21,573 nucleotides of DNA, taken from IMG/VR virus record IMGVR_UViG_3300025308_000096, positions 1-21,573 of that record; one strand, given 5' to 3'. Every line of letters begins with the position of its first letter. Position 1 is the stretch's first letter. The notes under the pieces were generated by a model. That model made no database searches and was not told where the DNA came from. It saw nothing but the letters and a program-made list of their open reading frames with translations. The DNA comes from a virus. Positions 1 to 7,356 of this stretch are shown here, piece by piece. Made by a program: the position numbers and the translations under genes.

Positions 1-800
1 TCCAGCGTCTGCGCATCGATGCCGGTCATGCTGGTGTTGAGCCACTTGGCGCCGCGATCGAGCAGCATGGCCTTGCCGGCGTTCTCGACCCCGCCGATGT
101 TCTTGTCGATCCACTTTTTCAGCGCTTCGTACTGGTCATCCTTGAGCGTGCCTTCAACGGAATACACGCCGGAGGTTTTTACGCCGTTCCTCTGCATCCT
201 CGCCTGCTGCTCTTCGGTGGCCAGGGACAGGCCGATGGCTTCACGCGCGAGATGAACGGCTTCCAGCCCCATCCAGCTATTCCATGACGGTCCGCGAACG
301 TGCCAGATGGCCTTGGCCGGAAAGGTTTGCACCTTGCCGTTCTGGCCGCGCACGTCATAGGTGAGCGTCCAGTCTTCGGCCCGCTTGGGTGTGACGCTGC
401 CGGGCTCGAACGGGATCAATTCCATGATGCCGGAACGGTTCGATCGGTTGATGAATGAGTAGTGATTCCCGGCCAAAACCGCGTGCATGGCGACCATTTC
501 GCGGTATTCGAAGCTGGTTTGCCACTCGTTTGGACGGCTGCCGAGGATGTCGTACAGCGAATGGTCCTTCGCCGGTAGCCGCGTCTTGCCGTCGGCGCTT
601 TCGCGCATCAGTTTCAGCGGCACCTGGGCAATGCCTTCGCCGATGACGCGCGCGCAAGCGCAGACGGTGGAGACTTCGATGGCGGTGCGCACGGTGACGG
701 ACTTGCCGCTGTGCGAAGTGCGCATCATGCCGGCAATTTCACGCAGGAGGTCATAGCCGCCTGCCGATTTGCGCGAGAACGCGCGCGCCAGCATGGCCAC
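1..800 (-). CDS. HK97-family phage portal protein (C-terminus beyond window edge)
   Basis: The portal forms the dodecameric ring at the capsid vertex through which DNA is packaged and to which the tail joins. The minus-strand frame is open from about 800 to the window edge, so roughly 266 N-terminal codons are visible and the C-terminus is missing. Family-typical segments are TVRTAIEVSTVCACARVI near residue 37, IAQVPLKLMRE, then HAVLAGNHYSFINR and ELIPFEPGSV, and further on HVRGPSWNSWMG. The GTG at 800 has GAGGG seven bases upstream and overlaps the preceding stop by one base. An in-frame ATG at 794 is the alternative start. It directly follows the terminase and a small membrane gene, the usual order portal after terminase in HK97-like phages. 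The family assignment is from remembered sequence pattern; the frame itself is directly visible. Confidence 0.9.
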   Translation of the reverse strand, partial: MAMLARAFSRKSAGGYDLLREIAGMMRTSHSGKSVTVRTAIEVSTVCACARVIGEGIAQVPLKLMRESADGKTRLPAKDHSLYDILGSRPNEWQTSFEYREMVAMHAVLAGNHYSFINRSNRSGIMELIPFEPGSVTPKRAEDWTLTYDVRGQNGKVQTFPAKAIWHVRGPSWNSWMGLEAVHLAREAIGLSLATEEQQARMQRNGVKTSGVYSVEGTLKDDQYEALKKWIDKNIGGVENAGKAMLLDRGAKWLNTSMTGIDAQTL

Positions 801-946
801 TATTCAGCCCTCGCAATCTGGATGCCGGCGGCGATCAGCAGCACGCCGGCGACCAGCCAGCCGGCCGGCGCCCAGGCCAGCCAGGCGCCATAGGCCAGGC
901 TGCCAGCGCCCAGCATCAGCAACACGTCGGGCAAGTGTTTTTTCAT
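800..946 (-). CDS. Small two-helix membrane protein (48 aa) between terminase and portal
   Basis: A 48-residue protein that starts MKKHLPDVLLMLGAG and continues through AWLAWAPAGWLVAGVLLIAAGIQ in shorter hydrophobic runs. Two hydrophobic stretches (about residues 7-24 and 28-44) are separated by a Trp/Pro-containing turn, so a two-helix inner-membrane protein is likely. Its ATG at 946 overlaps the TGA of the terminase large subunit (ATGA), and its TAG overlaps the GTG of the portal gene, so the three are almost certainly co-translated. Similar tiny membrane ORFs occur between terL and portal in other siphoviruses, but I know no assigned function. It is too short for many gene callers. Confidence 0.65.
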   Translation of the reverse strand: MKKHLPDVLLMLGAGSLAYGAWLAWAPAGWLVAGVLLIAAGIQIARAE

Positions 947-2655
947 GCCTTTTCCCAGAAGGATTGTTCGGCGCTTTCGCCTACCATGGCGCGGCTGGTG
1001 GCGATGATGGTGGCCACCGCGGCGTCAATCTTGTTCGCGGCGCGCAGTTTGCGCGGAAAGATGTTTTCGTTGCGATCCGGCGCGACTTCGACATTCGAGA
1101 ACTGCCACACGGTGCAGGGATTGTCGTCGTGATGGAAGCGACCGGCATCGGTGAGCGCCTGGATCTCTTTCATCGGGTCGGACAGGTAGCGCACTTGTTG
1201 CGGAATATCGACGACTTCAAGACCCTGATTGGCAAGGTTGGCACCCATCTGCTGCCCGCCCCAGGGGTCCTTAGCGATCTCACGGATGACGACGATCTCG
1301 GCGCTGGCGAAGATGTCGTCTTCGATTTGGCTGAGGTCGATCATGTTGCCCGGGGTGACGATCAGGTGCCCCGAATTGACCCAGCCGCGGTAATGCGCGT
1401 TTTCTTCCTTGTCGACGGCGGCCCGCGGCACGTAGTTGCGGGTGATGAGGTAGTAATGATCCTGGTCGTCGATCTGGCGACGGAATTCCCACACCAGGCT
1501 GGCGATGTCCTGCTTGCTGGCGAGGTCGAGGCCGACGACGCACTGTTCGCCCTTGAATTGGTCGAGCGCGAGCGTGGCGTCGCCGGCCTGCTGCAGGTTG
1601 TGAAGGTTCAGCCAGGGTGAGGCGGCGGCGACCCAAACGTTGAGGTGCTTGGTCTTGAAGGTGTTCTGCTTGCGCGGATCGGCCAGGGCGTCGCGCTGCT
1701 GGCTCTTGAGAAATTCGGCATCGACCGACACGCCGAAATTCGGGTTAGCCTTGATCAGGGCACCCTCGCTGGTCCAGTCATCACCTTCGTCGATGCCGAA
1801 AACAATGCCGAAGCGCTGGTCGTTTTCGATCAGGCCTTCGAGTATCTTCTCGAGTTCTTTCTGGTGCAGGTAGCACGGGCCGGAAATGTCGCTGCCGGCG
1901 GTGGTGATGACCAGCATCAGCGGTTGCGAGCGCGCGCCCATGCCGGTCTGCATGGTGTCGTAGAGTTCGCTGGTCTTGTGCTCGTGGTACTCATCGACGA
2001 TGGCGCAACTGGGGCTGGCGCCGTCGCCGGGCTTGCCGATGACGGGCTCGAACTTGGCATTTTTGTCGATGACGGCGAGGTTGCTGGCATTGGCGAGGAC
2101 GCCGTATTTCTGGCGAAAGATCGGCGTCTGGCGCGCCATGAGCAAGGCCGGGCGGAAGACTTCCATCGCCTGGTCCTGGCTGGTGGCGCCGGAATAGACT
2201 TCGGCGCCGAACTCGCCATCGACGGCGAGCATGAAGTTGCCGATGATCGCGGCCAGCGTGCTCTTGGAATTCTTGCGCGGCACGAAGAGGTCGGCCACGC
2301 GGAAGCGGCGCTTGCCGGTGGCGAAGTGTACCCAGCCGAAGACACTGGCAAGAATGAAAACTTCCCACTCTTCGAGCTTGATCAGCTCGCCACGGCCAGC
2401 CCAATCGCCCTTGATGTGCGGCATCAGCTGCGCAAACTTGCAGATACGCTCGGCCGGGAAATAGCTGATGCCGGCGGCGTCAGTCACCTCAGGATTGAAG
2501 ATGTAGGGAAATCCATCGCTGCCGGCGCGATCGAGATCCTTGAGGTGGCGCGCGCAGGCAAGCCTGTGCCATTTGCAGGCGGGGATTTCTCCCGCCACCA
2601 CGGCGCGCGCGTACTGCGTGGCGCGGTCGGCAAATGAAAGGACTACAGGTTCCAT
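943..2655 (-). CDS. Phage terminase large subunit (TerL)
   Basis: The ATPase/nuclease motor that cuts concatemeric phage DNA and pumps it through the portal. The 570-residue product has a Walker A-like segment VPRKNSKSTLAA near residue 120, a Walker B-type segment CAIVDEYHEHK near residue 215, a coupling-motif region LMLVITTAGSD near residue 245, and the start of an RNase H-like nuclease domain, VVGLDLASKQD, near residue 370 with its first acidic residue. Length and layout fit the Terminase_1 family of HK97-like phages. The frame stays open upstream to 2859, but that extension lies inside the small subunit gene. I chose the ATG at 2655, which overlaps the small subunit stop by 13 bases and gives the N-terminus MEPVVLSFADRATQYA. 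Confidence 0.95.
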   Translation of the reverse strand: MEPVVLSFADRATQYARAVVAGEIPACKWHRLACARHLKDLDRAGSDGFPYIFNPEVTDAAGISYFPAERICKFAQLMPHIKGDWAGRGELIKLEEWEVFILASVFGWVHFATGKRRFRVADLFVPRKNSKSTLAAIIGNFMLAVDGEFGAEVYSGATSQDQAMEVFRPALLMARQTPIFRQKYGVLANASNLAVIDKNAKFEPVIGKPGDGASPSCAIVDEYHEHKTSELYDTMQTGMGARSQPLMLVITTAGSDISGPCYLHQKELEKILEGLIENDQRFGIVFGIDEGDDWTSEGALIKANPNFGVSVDAEFLKSQQRDALADPRKQNTFKTKHLNVWVAAASPWLNLHNLQQAGDATLALDQFKGEQCVVGLDLASKQDIASLVWEFRRQIDDQDHYYLITRNYVPRAAVDKEENAHYRGWVNSGHLIVTPGNMIDLSQIEDDIFASAEIVVIREIAKDPWGGQQMGANLANQGLEVVDIPQQVRYLSDPMKEIQALTDAGRFHHDDNPCTVWQFSNVEVAPDRNENIFPRKLRAANKIDAAVATIIATSRAMVGESAEQSFWEKA

Positions 2656-3191
2656 GCGGTCTCGCCTGGTTGTTCGAATAGCGCCGCCTGGCGGTTGTCG
2701 CTGGTGCGCACACGACCGCGCGACGCCGGCGACAGGCCGAAGCTCTGTAGATACCAATGCACTTCTTGCGCCGCGCGGCGCTGCACCACCCAGTGGTGCG
2801 AATACTGGAAGGCGCCGGACGTGCCGGTCGGCACCCAGATGCCGTCGCCACCCTTCCACTCGCCACCAGCGGCCTCAACCTCGACGCGCTTGTCTTCGGC
2901 GAGCTTCATCGCCCGGGCCAGCATCGTCTCGGCCCAGACCAACCGAGCCCATGCCTGGCAGTACAGCACCAGGGCCGAGCGATCGAGCTTGCTGATCAGG
3001 CCGTAGCGCTCCAGCTCGCGACCAACGCGACGCCACTCCTTGCGCGCCTCCGGCCAGATCCACTTCGGCGCGCTCGGGATCTCGACTTCGGGATTGAAGT
3101 CATCAGCCAGGTCGGCGGCGGATTTTTTCGACGGGTTGCCGCGCAGGTGATGCACGTTCGACGGCAGCGGCTGCGGTCCTCGTGATCCCAT
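2643..3191 (-). CDS. Phage terminase small subunit, P27-like
   Basis: This subunit recognises the packaging site and directs the large subunit to it. The 182-residue product opens with MGSRGPQPLPSNVHHLRGNP, the basic, Gly/Pro-rich start typical of the P27 family. The helical core includes WPEARKEWRRVGRELERYG and SKLDRSALVLYCQAWARLVW, and the C-terminus is RTSDNRQAALFEQPGETA. The last codons overlap the start of TerL, consistent with translational coupling. It is the first gene after a hairpin at 3212-3229 and after the HNH gene. The order HNH, TerS, TerL, portal is common in cos-packaging HK97-like phages, which suggests that the packaging site is close. Confidence 0.93.
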   Translation of the reverse strand: MGSRGPQPLPSNVHHLRGNPSKKSAADLADDFNPEVEIPSAPKWIWPEARKEWRRVGRELERYGLISKLDRSALVLYCQAWARLVWAETMLARAMKLAEDKRVEVEAAGGEWKGGDGIWVPTGTSGAFQYSHHWVVQRRAAQEVHWYLQSFGLSPASRGRVRTSDNRQAALFEQPGETAWNL

Positions 3192-3348
3192 GGCAACTCC
3201 AGAAAGTGAAAAACCGCCCGGAGGCGGTTCAGTGATCGATCAAATGCAGACGCCTGGACAGGGAGCACCTACCCCCCCCCTCCCCCGAAACTCCCGCACG
3301 TAAAAATTTAGGTAATGGCTCGGTCCTGCGCTGGGAAGCTGCAGAGAT
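3192..3348. other. Intergenic region with homopolymer C/G tract; candidate packaging (cos) region
   Basis: This 157-bp gap between TerS and the HNH nuclease holds the short hairpin at 3212-3229 and a striking run at 3272-3286: nine C, one T, five C on the plus strand (G-rich on the minus strand). No reading frame in it looks real. In HK97-like phages the cos site lies near the HNH and terminase genes, so this is a reasonable place for it. No cos consensus can be shown from sequence alone. The G-rich strand could also form a quadruplex. Confidence 0.35.
3209..3229 (-). terminator. Putative short rho-independent terminator (minus strand)
   Basis: Read on the minus strand, AACCGCC and GGCGGTT form a perfect 7-bp stem around the tetraloop TCCG, and the 3' arm runs into five T residues. 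It lies 5' of the terminase small subunit and downstream of the HNH gene. It could end part of the late transcript or be a structural element of the packaging region. The T-tract is short, so efficiency is uncertain. Confidence 0.5.
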
Positions 3349-3759
3349 TTACCCAGCCCTCCCCCGGTTTTTTTCCTGGTCCGTCTTCGCCGTATGGCAC
3401 GGCTTGCACAACGCCTGCAGGTTGCTGTCGTCGTCGATCTGCTCGTCAGACCAGCCTGCCGCCCGCGCTTCTGCCTTCGGTTTGATGTGATCGACGAAGG
3501 CCGAGTAAGGCCGGTCGCCGATCGCGGTCAGCTTGCCGTTGCGCTTGCATTCCTGGCAAAGGTAGCAGTCACGCTCCAGGATCTGCTTGCGCTTCTTGTC
3601 CCAGTCTTTTCCGTACCCGCGCTTGTGCCGGCTGCCTCGCTCACGATCAGCGAATGACCCCGGCGCCGAACGCTTGTGTGGCTGACAGTAGCCAGAGCCA
3701 TCACGCACCAACTGGCTGCAGCCGGGTTGGCGGCAAGGTCTTGGAGCGGCGCTAGGCAT
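3349..3759 (-). CDS. HNH endonuclease, terminase-associated
   Basis: A 136-residue HNH nuclease. An N-terminal Cys/His cluster (CRQPGC, then YCQPHK) precedes a basic linker with YGKDWDKKRKQILERD. The HNH core follows: CYLCQECKRNG, VDHIKPKAE near residue 90 and SNLQALCKPCHTAKT near residue 115, giving paired CxxC zinc ligands and the D-H-I catalytic motif. Phage HNH proteins next to terminase help cleave at cos in HK97-like phages, and the position directly 5' of TerS fits that role. The start is ambiguous. I chose the ATG at 3759. A TTG at 3774 has AGGG eight bases upstream, but that AGGG lies inside the terminator stem. Confidence 0.88.
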   Translation of the reverse strand: MPSAAPRPCRQPGCSQLVRDGSGYCQPHKRSAPGSFADRERGSRHKRGYGKDWDKKRKQILERDCYLCQECKRNGKLTAIGDRPYSAFVDHIKPKAEARAAGWSDEQIDDDSNLQALCKPCHTAKTDQEKNRGRAG

Positions 3760-3772
3760 GGGCTTGGGCAAC

Positions 3773-3807
3773 AAAAAAGCCCTGCGACTCGGAGGAGTGG
3801 CAGAGCT
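3773..3807 (-). terminator. Strong rho-independent terminator ahead of the late genes
   Basis: Read on the minus strand, AGCTCTGC pairs with GCAGGGCT (8 bp, one G-U), and inside this ACTC pairs with GAGT around the loop CTCC. The outer stem is followed directly by a T-tract of six. It begins about 22 bases after the expected start of the late promoter and ends at the first codons of the HNH gene. Position and strength match a tR'-type terminator that an antiterminator must override before late genes are expressed. Confidence 0.75.
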
Positions 3808-3835
3808 TTGGTGACAACTTCAACAGCCTGCCCGT

Positions 3836-3864
3836 TTTATACTGGAAGTGTCCGGGCATGTCAA
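3836..3864 (-). promoter_or_regulatory. Near-consensus sigma70 promoter, putative late promoter (pR'-like)
   Basis: On the minus strand a perfect -35 box TTGACA (3859-3864) and a -10 box TATAAA (3836-3841) are separated by exactly 17 bases. The -35 box overlaps the TGA stop of the Q-like gene. The predicted start is near 3829, so a leader of about 20 bases would enter the terminator at 3773-3807. In lambda the late promoter also sits just after Q and is followed by a terminator, so this is very probably the late promoter. Confidence 0.82.
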
Positions 3865-4223
3865 CACCCCGCTGCAATGTCGTTCAGATGGCCCATCACA
3901 GCGCGATGCACGGCATCGAGGCGCTCGTATAGGCGTTGCCTCGCAATGCCCAGGCGTTGGGCCACTGATACCGCCGTGCCACCATGCTGGTAGAACTGGA
4001 CGCACAGCGCCCGATCATCATCGGGTAGCCGCGACACTGCCAGATCGGTCTCGCGTACATACTCGCAGTCGCACACACCTGCCGGCATGGAGCTTCCATA
4101 GCTGCCGCCATGCTGCACCTGGTTGAACATCGGGCTGATGCTGGGATAGCCAAGGCCGGCAGCATTGCGCCGAGCCGCCCACTTGCCCCAGATGCTCAGC
4201 TGCACGTTGATGTATTCGATCAC
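3861..4223 (-). CDS. Putative Q-type late antitermination protein
   Basis: A 120-residue protein. Its N-terminus has the pattern VQLSIWGKWAARRN followed by GLGYPSISPMF, like the WGxWA...YSS start of the phage antitermination Q family (Pfam Phage_antitermQ). The C-terminal half reads LPDDDRALCVQFYQHG, then SVAQRLGIARQRLYERLDAV, a clear helix-turn-helix. Members act on RNA polymerase at the late promoter so that it reads through the adjacent terminator. The context fits well: the gene ends inside a consensus promoter, and a strong terminator follows before HNH, terminase and portal. Its start overlaps nothing; the gene upstream ends at 4220, so the two overlap by four bases (ATGA). The family call is from memory; the promoter and terminator are directly visible. 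Confidence 0.72.
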   Translation of the reverse strand: MIEYINVQLSIWGKWAARRNAAGLGYPSISPMFNQVQHGGSYGSSMPAGVCDCEYVRETDLAVSRLPDDDRALCVQFYQHGGTAVSVAQRLGIARQRLYERLDAVHRAVMGHLNDIAAGC

Positions 4224-4408
4224 CGCTGTCCTTTCACTTCTCTGTTCTTGGCCGCCTTCAACAGCTTGCGAATATGCCGAGCCTTGCGCCGGCGCTCCCG
4301 TTCCCGGTATTCCTTGTCCGCCTTCTCGAACCGATCCCGCGTCACCCGTAGCCGATCCAGTGATTCAGCTGGATCGCCCCACAGCCAGGCGAAAGGAATG
4401 GCGCTCAT
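4220..4408 (-). CDS. Small basic charged protein (62 aa), unknown
   Basis: A 62-residue, strongly charged protein. After the N-terminus MSAIPFAWLWGDP comes a long predicted helix rich in Arg, Lys and Glu (RVTRDRFEKADKEYRERERR, then KARHIRKLLKAAKNRE). No domain is recognisable. It has four-base overlaps with the genes on both sides (ATGA type), so it belongs to the leftward early/middle operon that ends with the Q-like gene. The helix could bind nucleic acid, but that is a guess from charge alone. Confidence 0.6.
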   Translation of the reverse strand: MSAIPFAWLWGDPAESLDRLRVTRDRFEKADKEYRERERRRKARHIRKLLKAAKNREVKGQR

Positions 4409-4620
4409 ACCCTGATCACCATTTCTGACGCCGACACCGCCCGTCCTGCCTCCTGCAGCGGCTGGCCAAGCACGTGGCCGCCCTCACTGAAATACACCCG
4501 ATGCTCCGGCTTGCAGTCCAGTCGCAGGCCGCGCTTGATGACGTTGTTGATCTCCTCGACACCGAAGGCCTCGCGCAGGGCATCGACCAAGGCGGCGCAG
4601 CGTGGCATCTTCGCCCTCAT
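4405..4620 (-). CDS. Small phage protein (71 aa), unknown
   Basis: A 71-residue protein with helix ALVDALREAFGVEEINNVI, then RVYFSEGGHVLGQPL, and the C-terminal part ASEMVIRV. I cannot name a family. The ATG at 4620 abuts the last base of a 38-bp hairpin made of the local repeat (4621-4658), and its possible ribosome site AAGG lies within that stem. A second in-frame ATG at 4608 has GAGGG five bases upstream and may be the real start, which would leave the hairpin outside the gene. It overlaps the next gene by four bases. Confidence 0.6.
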   Translation of the reverse strand: MRAKMPRCAALVDALREAFGVEEINNVIKRGLRLDCKPEHRVYFSEGGHVLGQPLQEAGRAVSASEMVIRV

Positions 4621-4895
4621 GTTCCATACCTTGCCGAGGTGTGGCAGAGGTATGGAACCCCGGAGCCCTTGTCCTGCGGCCCTCTTCCATACCTTCCATA
4701 CCTTCCATACAGGAAATAGTCAGGTGCGCGCGCGCGTGCGCGTGCAGGCCTGTGTATACGCCTGCACGCACGCCCATGTGCGCCCACGTACACGTGAGGG
4801 GAAAGGTATGGAAGGTATGGAAGGTATGGAACGCCCTTGTCTCGCAAGGCTTCGCGGGCTCCATACCTTTGCGCCGAGGTGTGGAAGGTGTGGAA
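4621..4895. repeat. Array of 9-bp repeats GGTATGGAA in both orientations; candidate replication origin
   Basis: This non-coding gap directly downstream of the primase/helicase holds many copies of GGTATGGAA or its complement TTCCATACC. Reverse-orientation copies are at 4622-4630, 4685-4693, 4694-4702, 4703-4711 (last base changed) and 4859-4867 (one mismatch). Forward copies are at 4649-4657, 4805-4813, 4814-4822 and 4823-4831, with the variant GGTGTGGAA at 4878-4886 and 4887-4895. The tandem triplets repeat at exactly 9 bp and face each other across about 93 bp. Between them are 23 alternating purine-pyrimidine bases (4724-4746) and a 9-bp hairpin (4740-4748 with 4761-4769). The pair 4621-4631 and 4648-4658 forms an 11-bp stem that continues inward. 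Iterons beside a replication gene suggest an origin; an operator array is the alternative. Confidence 0.65.
4740..4769. other. Perfect 9-bp inverted repeat at the centre of the iteron-like array
   Basis: GCGTGCAGG (4740-4748) and CCTGCACGC (4761-4769) are exact reverse complements separated by 12 bases. They overlap the end of an alternating purine-pyrimidine tract that begins at 4724. The hairpin sits between the two oppositely oriented repeat triplets, so the array is roughly symmetric about it. This could be an unwinding or binding element, but function is inferred only from position. Confidence 0.6.
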
Positions 4896-4905
4896 CCCTG
4901 GACGA

Positions 4906-7350
4906 TCAAAGAGGGACATCATCGCCCTCCCAATCGGGCGCGCCGGTCGTCGAGCTGGCCTCATTTCTTACGGGAGGCTTGTACCAGAACCGGGTCATGC
5001 CGTTGCGCCGCTCAAATCGCGTGCAACCCAATTTTCTCAACGCGATACCCACCCGAGTCTGGACATCGCGCGTGATCTTCGACGCATCGAGCTTCAGACA
5101 ATCGTGCATGGCATCGAAGGCCGAGAATTCCTGCCGCAGCGGCTCGAACACCCAATCATGCAAGGCATCGACCAAGCTGTCCTGTTGCTCTACCCGCAAC
5201 TGCTCGACATCGAACAAGGTACGCTGCTCCTCGGCCGTCGGCCAGTAGCGTTCCCCCGCATCGATCCGCGCCACCGCCTCGGCAAACAGCTGATCGCGCA
5301 CGCTGCGCAGGCCCTCGATGTCGATTTCGTCGATCAGGCAATCGGCCGGCCAGAAGCGCCGGCCCCCCGTCGGGTCCTTGTTCCACTCATGCTCGTTGGT
5401 CGAACCACCGAACACCAGCTGACGCAGCGCGCGCACCAGGCGCGTGCCATACGGCGGCCGGTACTCATCCGCCGTGCGCGACAGAAACGACTTCTGCCGC
5501 TTCTCGTCCGAGCGCGTCAAGGAACCCAGCTCCGCGAACTCATGAATCATCTTGCCGCGCAGGCCGATCATCGAATCTTTCGACGACAAATCCAGCTCTG
5601 CGTCGCCGAACCATTCACCGCCCAGCACCGATAATGCCGTGCTCTTTTTCTTGCCCTGCGGTCCGCTCAACACCAGGCAGTAATCAAACTTCGTGCCCGG
5701 CGCGAAGATGCGCTTCACCAAGCCCATCAGCCACCACGCCGCGACCCGCTTTGAGTACGGCGAAAACGGCACACCCAGATACTTCGCCAGCCAGCCATTG
5801 AGGCGCTTTTCGCCATCCCATTTCAGGCTGCGCAACCATTCGCGCACCGGGTGCCACTTGTTCGTCTTCCCCAGCGCCTCCACCACCTCCAACACCATCA
5901 CCGAAGCCGGCGTGAAACCATACGTGCGCGAAATCCACATCGCGGTAAAGGTATCGTCCTGGGCATCCCATTCCCCGGCGCGGCCTTCGGCATAGGGCGG
6001 CGGCTTGCGCTTCACAGTGCACAGCGACATTTCATCAAACGCGATCACGCCGCGCCAGGCCGGATGATGCGCCAGCACCTGATACACGTTCGACAGACAG
6101 CTTTTGATCTCGCCGTCTTTCCAGATCAAGGCCGGGATAAACGGTCTCTTCCCCTCTTTACCCGCGTCAGCCTCAAAAGGGGTAGAAATGCCTTCCGCAG
6201 GGTCCGGCGGCGGGCCGCCGTGGGTATCGGAAGGCGGTGCCCATAGACGAGCCTTGTCGCGTAGATGATCAACCAGAGGCGCGCCTGTAATGCCCTCCTC
6301 GATCGCATCCGCAATATCCCAACCGTCCGGCTTTTCACCGGGCGCAGGGATGTCGATGAACCAGATCTTGTACCCGATCGCATGCAAGCGCTCGGCCACG
6401 GCTATCATCGCCTTCATGCCCGGCTGCTTCTCGGCAGGAAGCAGCGGCTTCGAAGCCGGATCGACGCCCGCCTCCTTCTCCGCCTTGGTCAATTTCTCGC
6501 GCTTCGCATCGGCATCAGGCCACAACAGCGCCTTCTTCACCGGCCGATCGGCCTGCGAGCTGAAGTCCGCCTTGCCCACGCCATTGCAGCCGCCAGGCCA
6601 GGACATCACCGCCAGCTCGGGCAGCAGTTCCTGCCCCGCCACGCAGCACTTCTCACCCTCGACGAACAGCAGCGAGGCCTCCGGCTTTGCTGCCGCGCCA
6701 TCAAGGCCATAGAGCGGCCGGTTTTCCTCGGCGAACGCCATCCAGCGCCACTCGCGCTTGCCGGATTTCGCATGCTGCGCGAACACCAGCGGAATATCGT
6801 CCTTGCCGCCGTCGCTGGTGATGAATCGGCAGACGTAGCCGATCACCCGGCCATCAGCCGCGCGATACGTGAAAATCCGCACCGGCACGCCGCGATTCGG
6901 GTGCGCCTTCGGCGGCTCGCCGGCATCATCCGGCGCCGGCCAGATCGGCTGCCAGAACGTGCGCGGCTCTTTCGGTTTCGGTGGTTCCATGGGCGCCGGT
7001 GGTGGTGATGTTGCCTTCGCCTTGCGCTTGCGGCCTTTTTCCAGCGGCGGTAACGCAATGCCGAAGCGCTCCGCCAACTCCACCGCCGCCTTGCCCTGGT
7101 CGCCGTAGTGAAACAGGTAGGCATACAGCGACACCAGATCGCCGCCCTTGTCATCGCACGCAAAATCGCCCCAGGCGCCGCTGATCAGATTGACCGAGAA
7201 CGAGCCGATCTTTCCGTCGGCCCGCGTCGGATTCAGCGCCTTCCATTCCGGCCCCTCGCGCCGGCCGCCCGGCAACCATTCGGCCGCCAGCGACTCCGCC
7301 TGATTGAGCGCGGCCGCCGCGATCGCGGCGAAGGGAAGCGATGCCGTCAC
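4906..7350 (-). CDS. VapE-family replication primase/helicase
   Basis: An 814-residue replication protein. The N-terminal part (about 1-100) has SFSVNLISGAWGDFACDDKG and GGDLVSLYAYLFH, as in phage primases that act on a template-bound zinc or DNA-binding module. A TOPRIM-like region follows with LLFVEGEKCCVAGQEL near residue 225 and ALLWPDADAKRE near 285. The C-terminal half is a VapE (virulence-associated E) ATPase: WLRSLKWDGEKRLNGWLAKY, then Walker A-type SGPQGKKKSTALSVLG near 560, EFAELGSLTRSDEKRQKSF, and RFWPADC near 660. Such proteins prime and unwind at the phage origin. It starts at a GTG at 7350, six bases after the CII-like gene, and is followed by the repeat array that may be its origin. 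Confidence 0.9.
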   Translation of the reverse strand: MTASLPFAAIAAAALNQAESLAAEWLPGGRREGPEWKALNPTRADGKIGSFSVNLISGAWGDFACDDKGGDLVSLYAYLFHYGDQGKAAVELAERFGIALPPLEKGRKRKAKATSPPPAPMEPPKPKEPRTFWQPIWPAPDDAGEPPKAHPNRGVPVRIFTYRAADGRVIGYVCRFITSDGGKDDIPLVFAQHAKSGKREWRWMAFAEENRPLYGLDGAAAKPEASLLFVEGEKCCVAGQELLPELAVMSWPGGCNGVGKADFSSQADRPVKKALLWPDADAKREKLTKAEKEAGVDPASKPLLPAEKQPGMKAMIAVAERLHAIGYKIWFIDIPAPGEKPDGWDIADAIEEGITGAPLVDHLRDKARLWAPPSDTHGGPPPDPAEGISTPFEADAGKEGKRPFIPALIWKDGEIKSCLSNVYQVLAHHPAWRGVIAFDEMSLCTVKRKPPPYAEGRAGEWDAQDDTFTAMWISRTYGFTPASVMVLEVVEALGKTNKWHPVREWLRSLKWDGEKRLNGWLAKYLGVPFSPYSKRVAAWWLMGLVKRIFAPGTKFDYCLVLSGPQGKKKSTALSVLGGEWFGDAELDLSSKDSMIGLRGKMIHEFAELGSLTRSDEKRQKSFLSRTADEYRPPYGTRLVRALRQLVFGGSTNEHEWNKDPTGGRRFWPADCLIDEIDIEGLRSVRDQLFAEAVARIDAGERYWPTAEEQRTLFDVEQLRVEQQDSLVDALHDWVFEPLRQEFSAFDAMHDCLKLDASKITRDVQTRVGIALRKLGCTRFERRNGMTRFWYKPPVRNEASSTTGAPDWEGDDVPL

Positions 7351-7356
7351 GCCCGC

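Noticed and set aside
1645-2637. 330-codon plus-strand frame opposite TerL
   Set aside because: High-GC shadow frame with no motifs; the opposite strand has unmistakable terminase motifs.
2656-2859. N-terminal extension of the terminase large subunit
   Set aside because: The extra codons are inside the small subunit gene in another frame and do not resemble terminase; the ATG at 2655 gives the expected length and coupling.
4621-4895. CRISPR array
   Set aside because: Units are only 9 bp, abut one another without spacers and occur in both orientations; there are no cas genes.
4484-4964. Frames encoding FHTFHT, GMEGME or YLPYLP repeats over the repeat array
   Set aside because: They are translations of the 9-bp DNA repeats in several frames and strands at once; the repeat is best explained at the DNA level.
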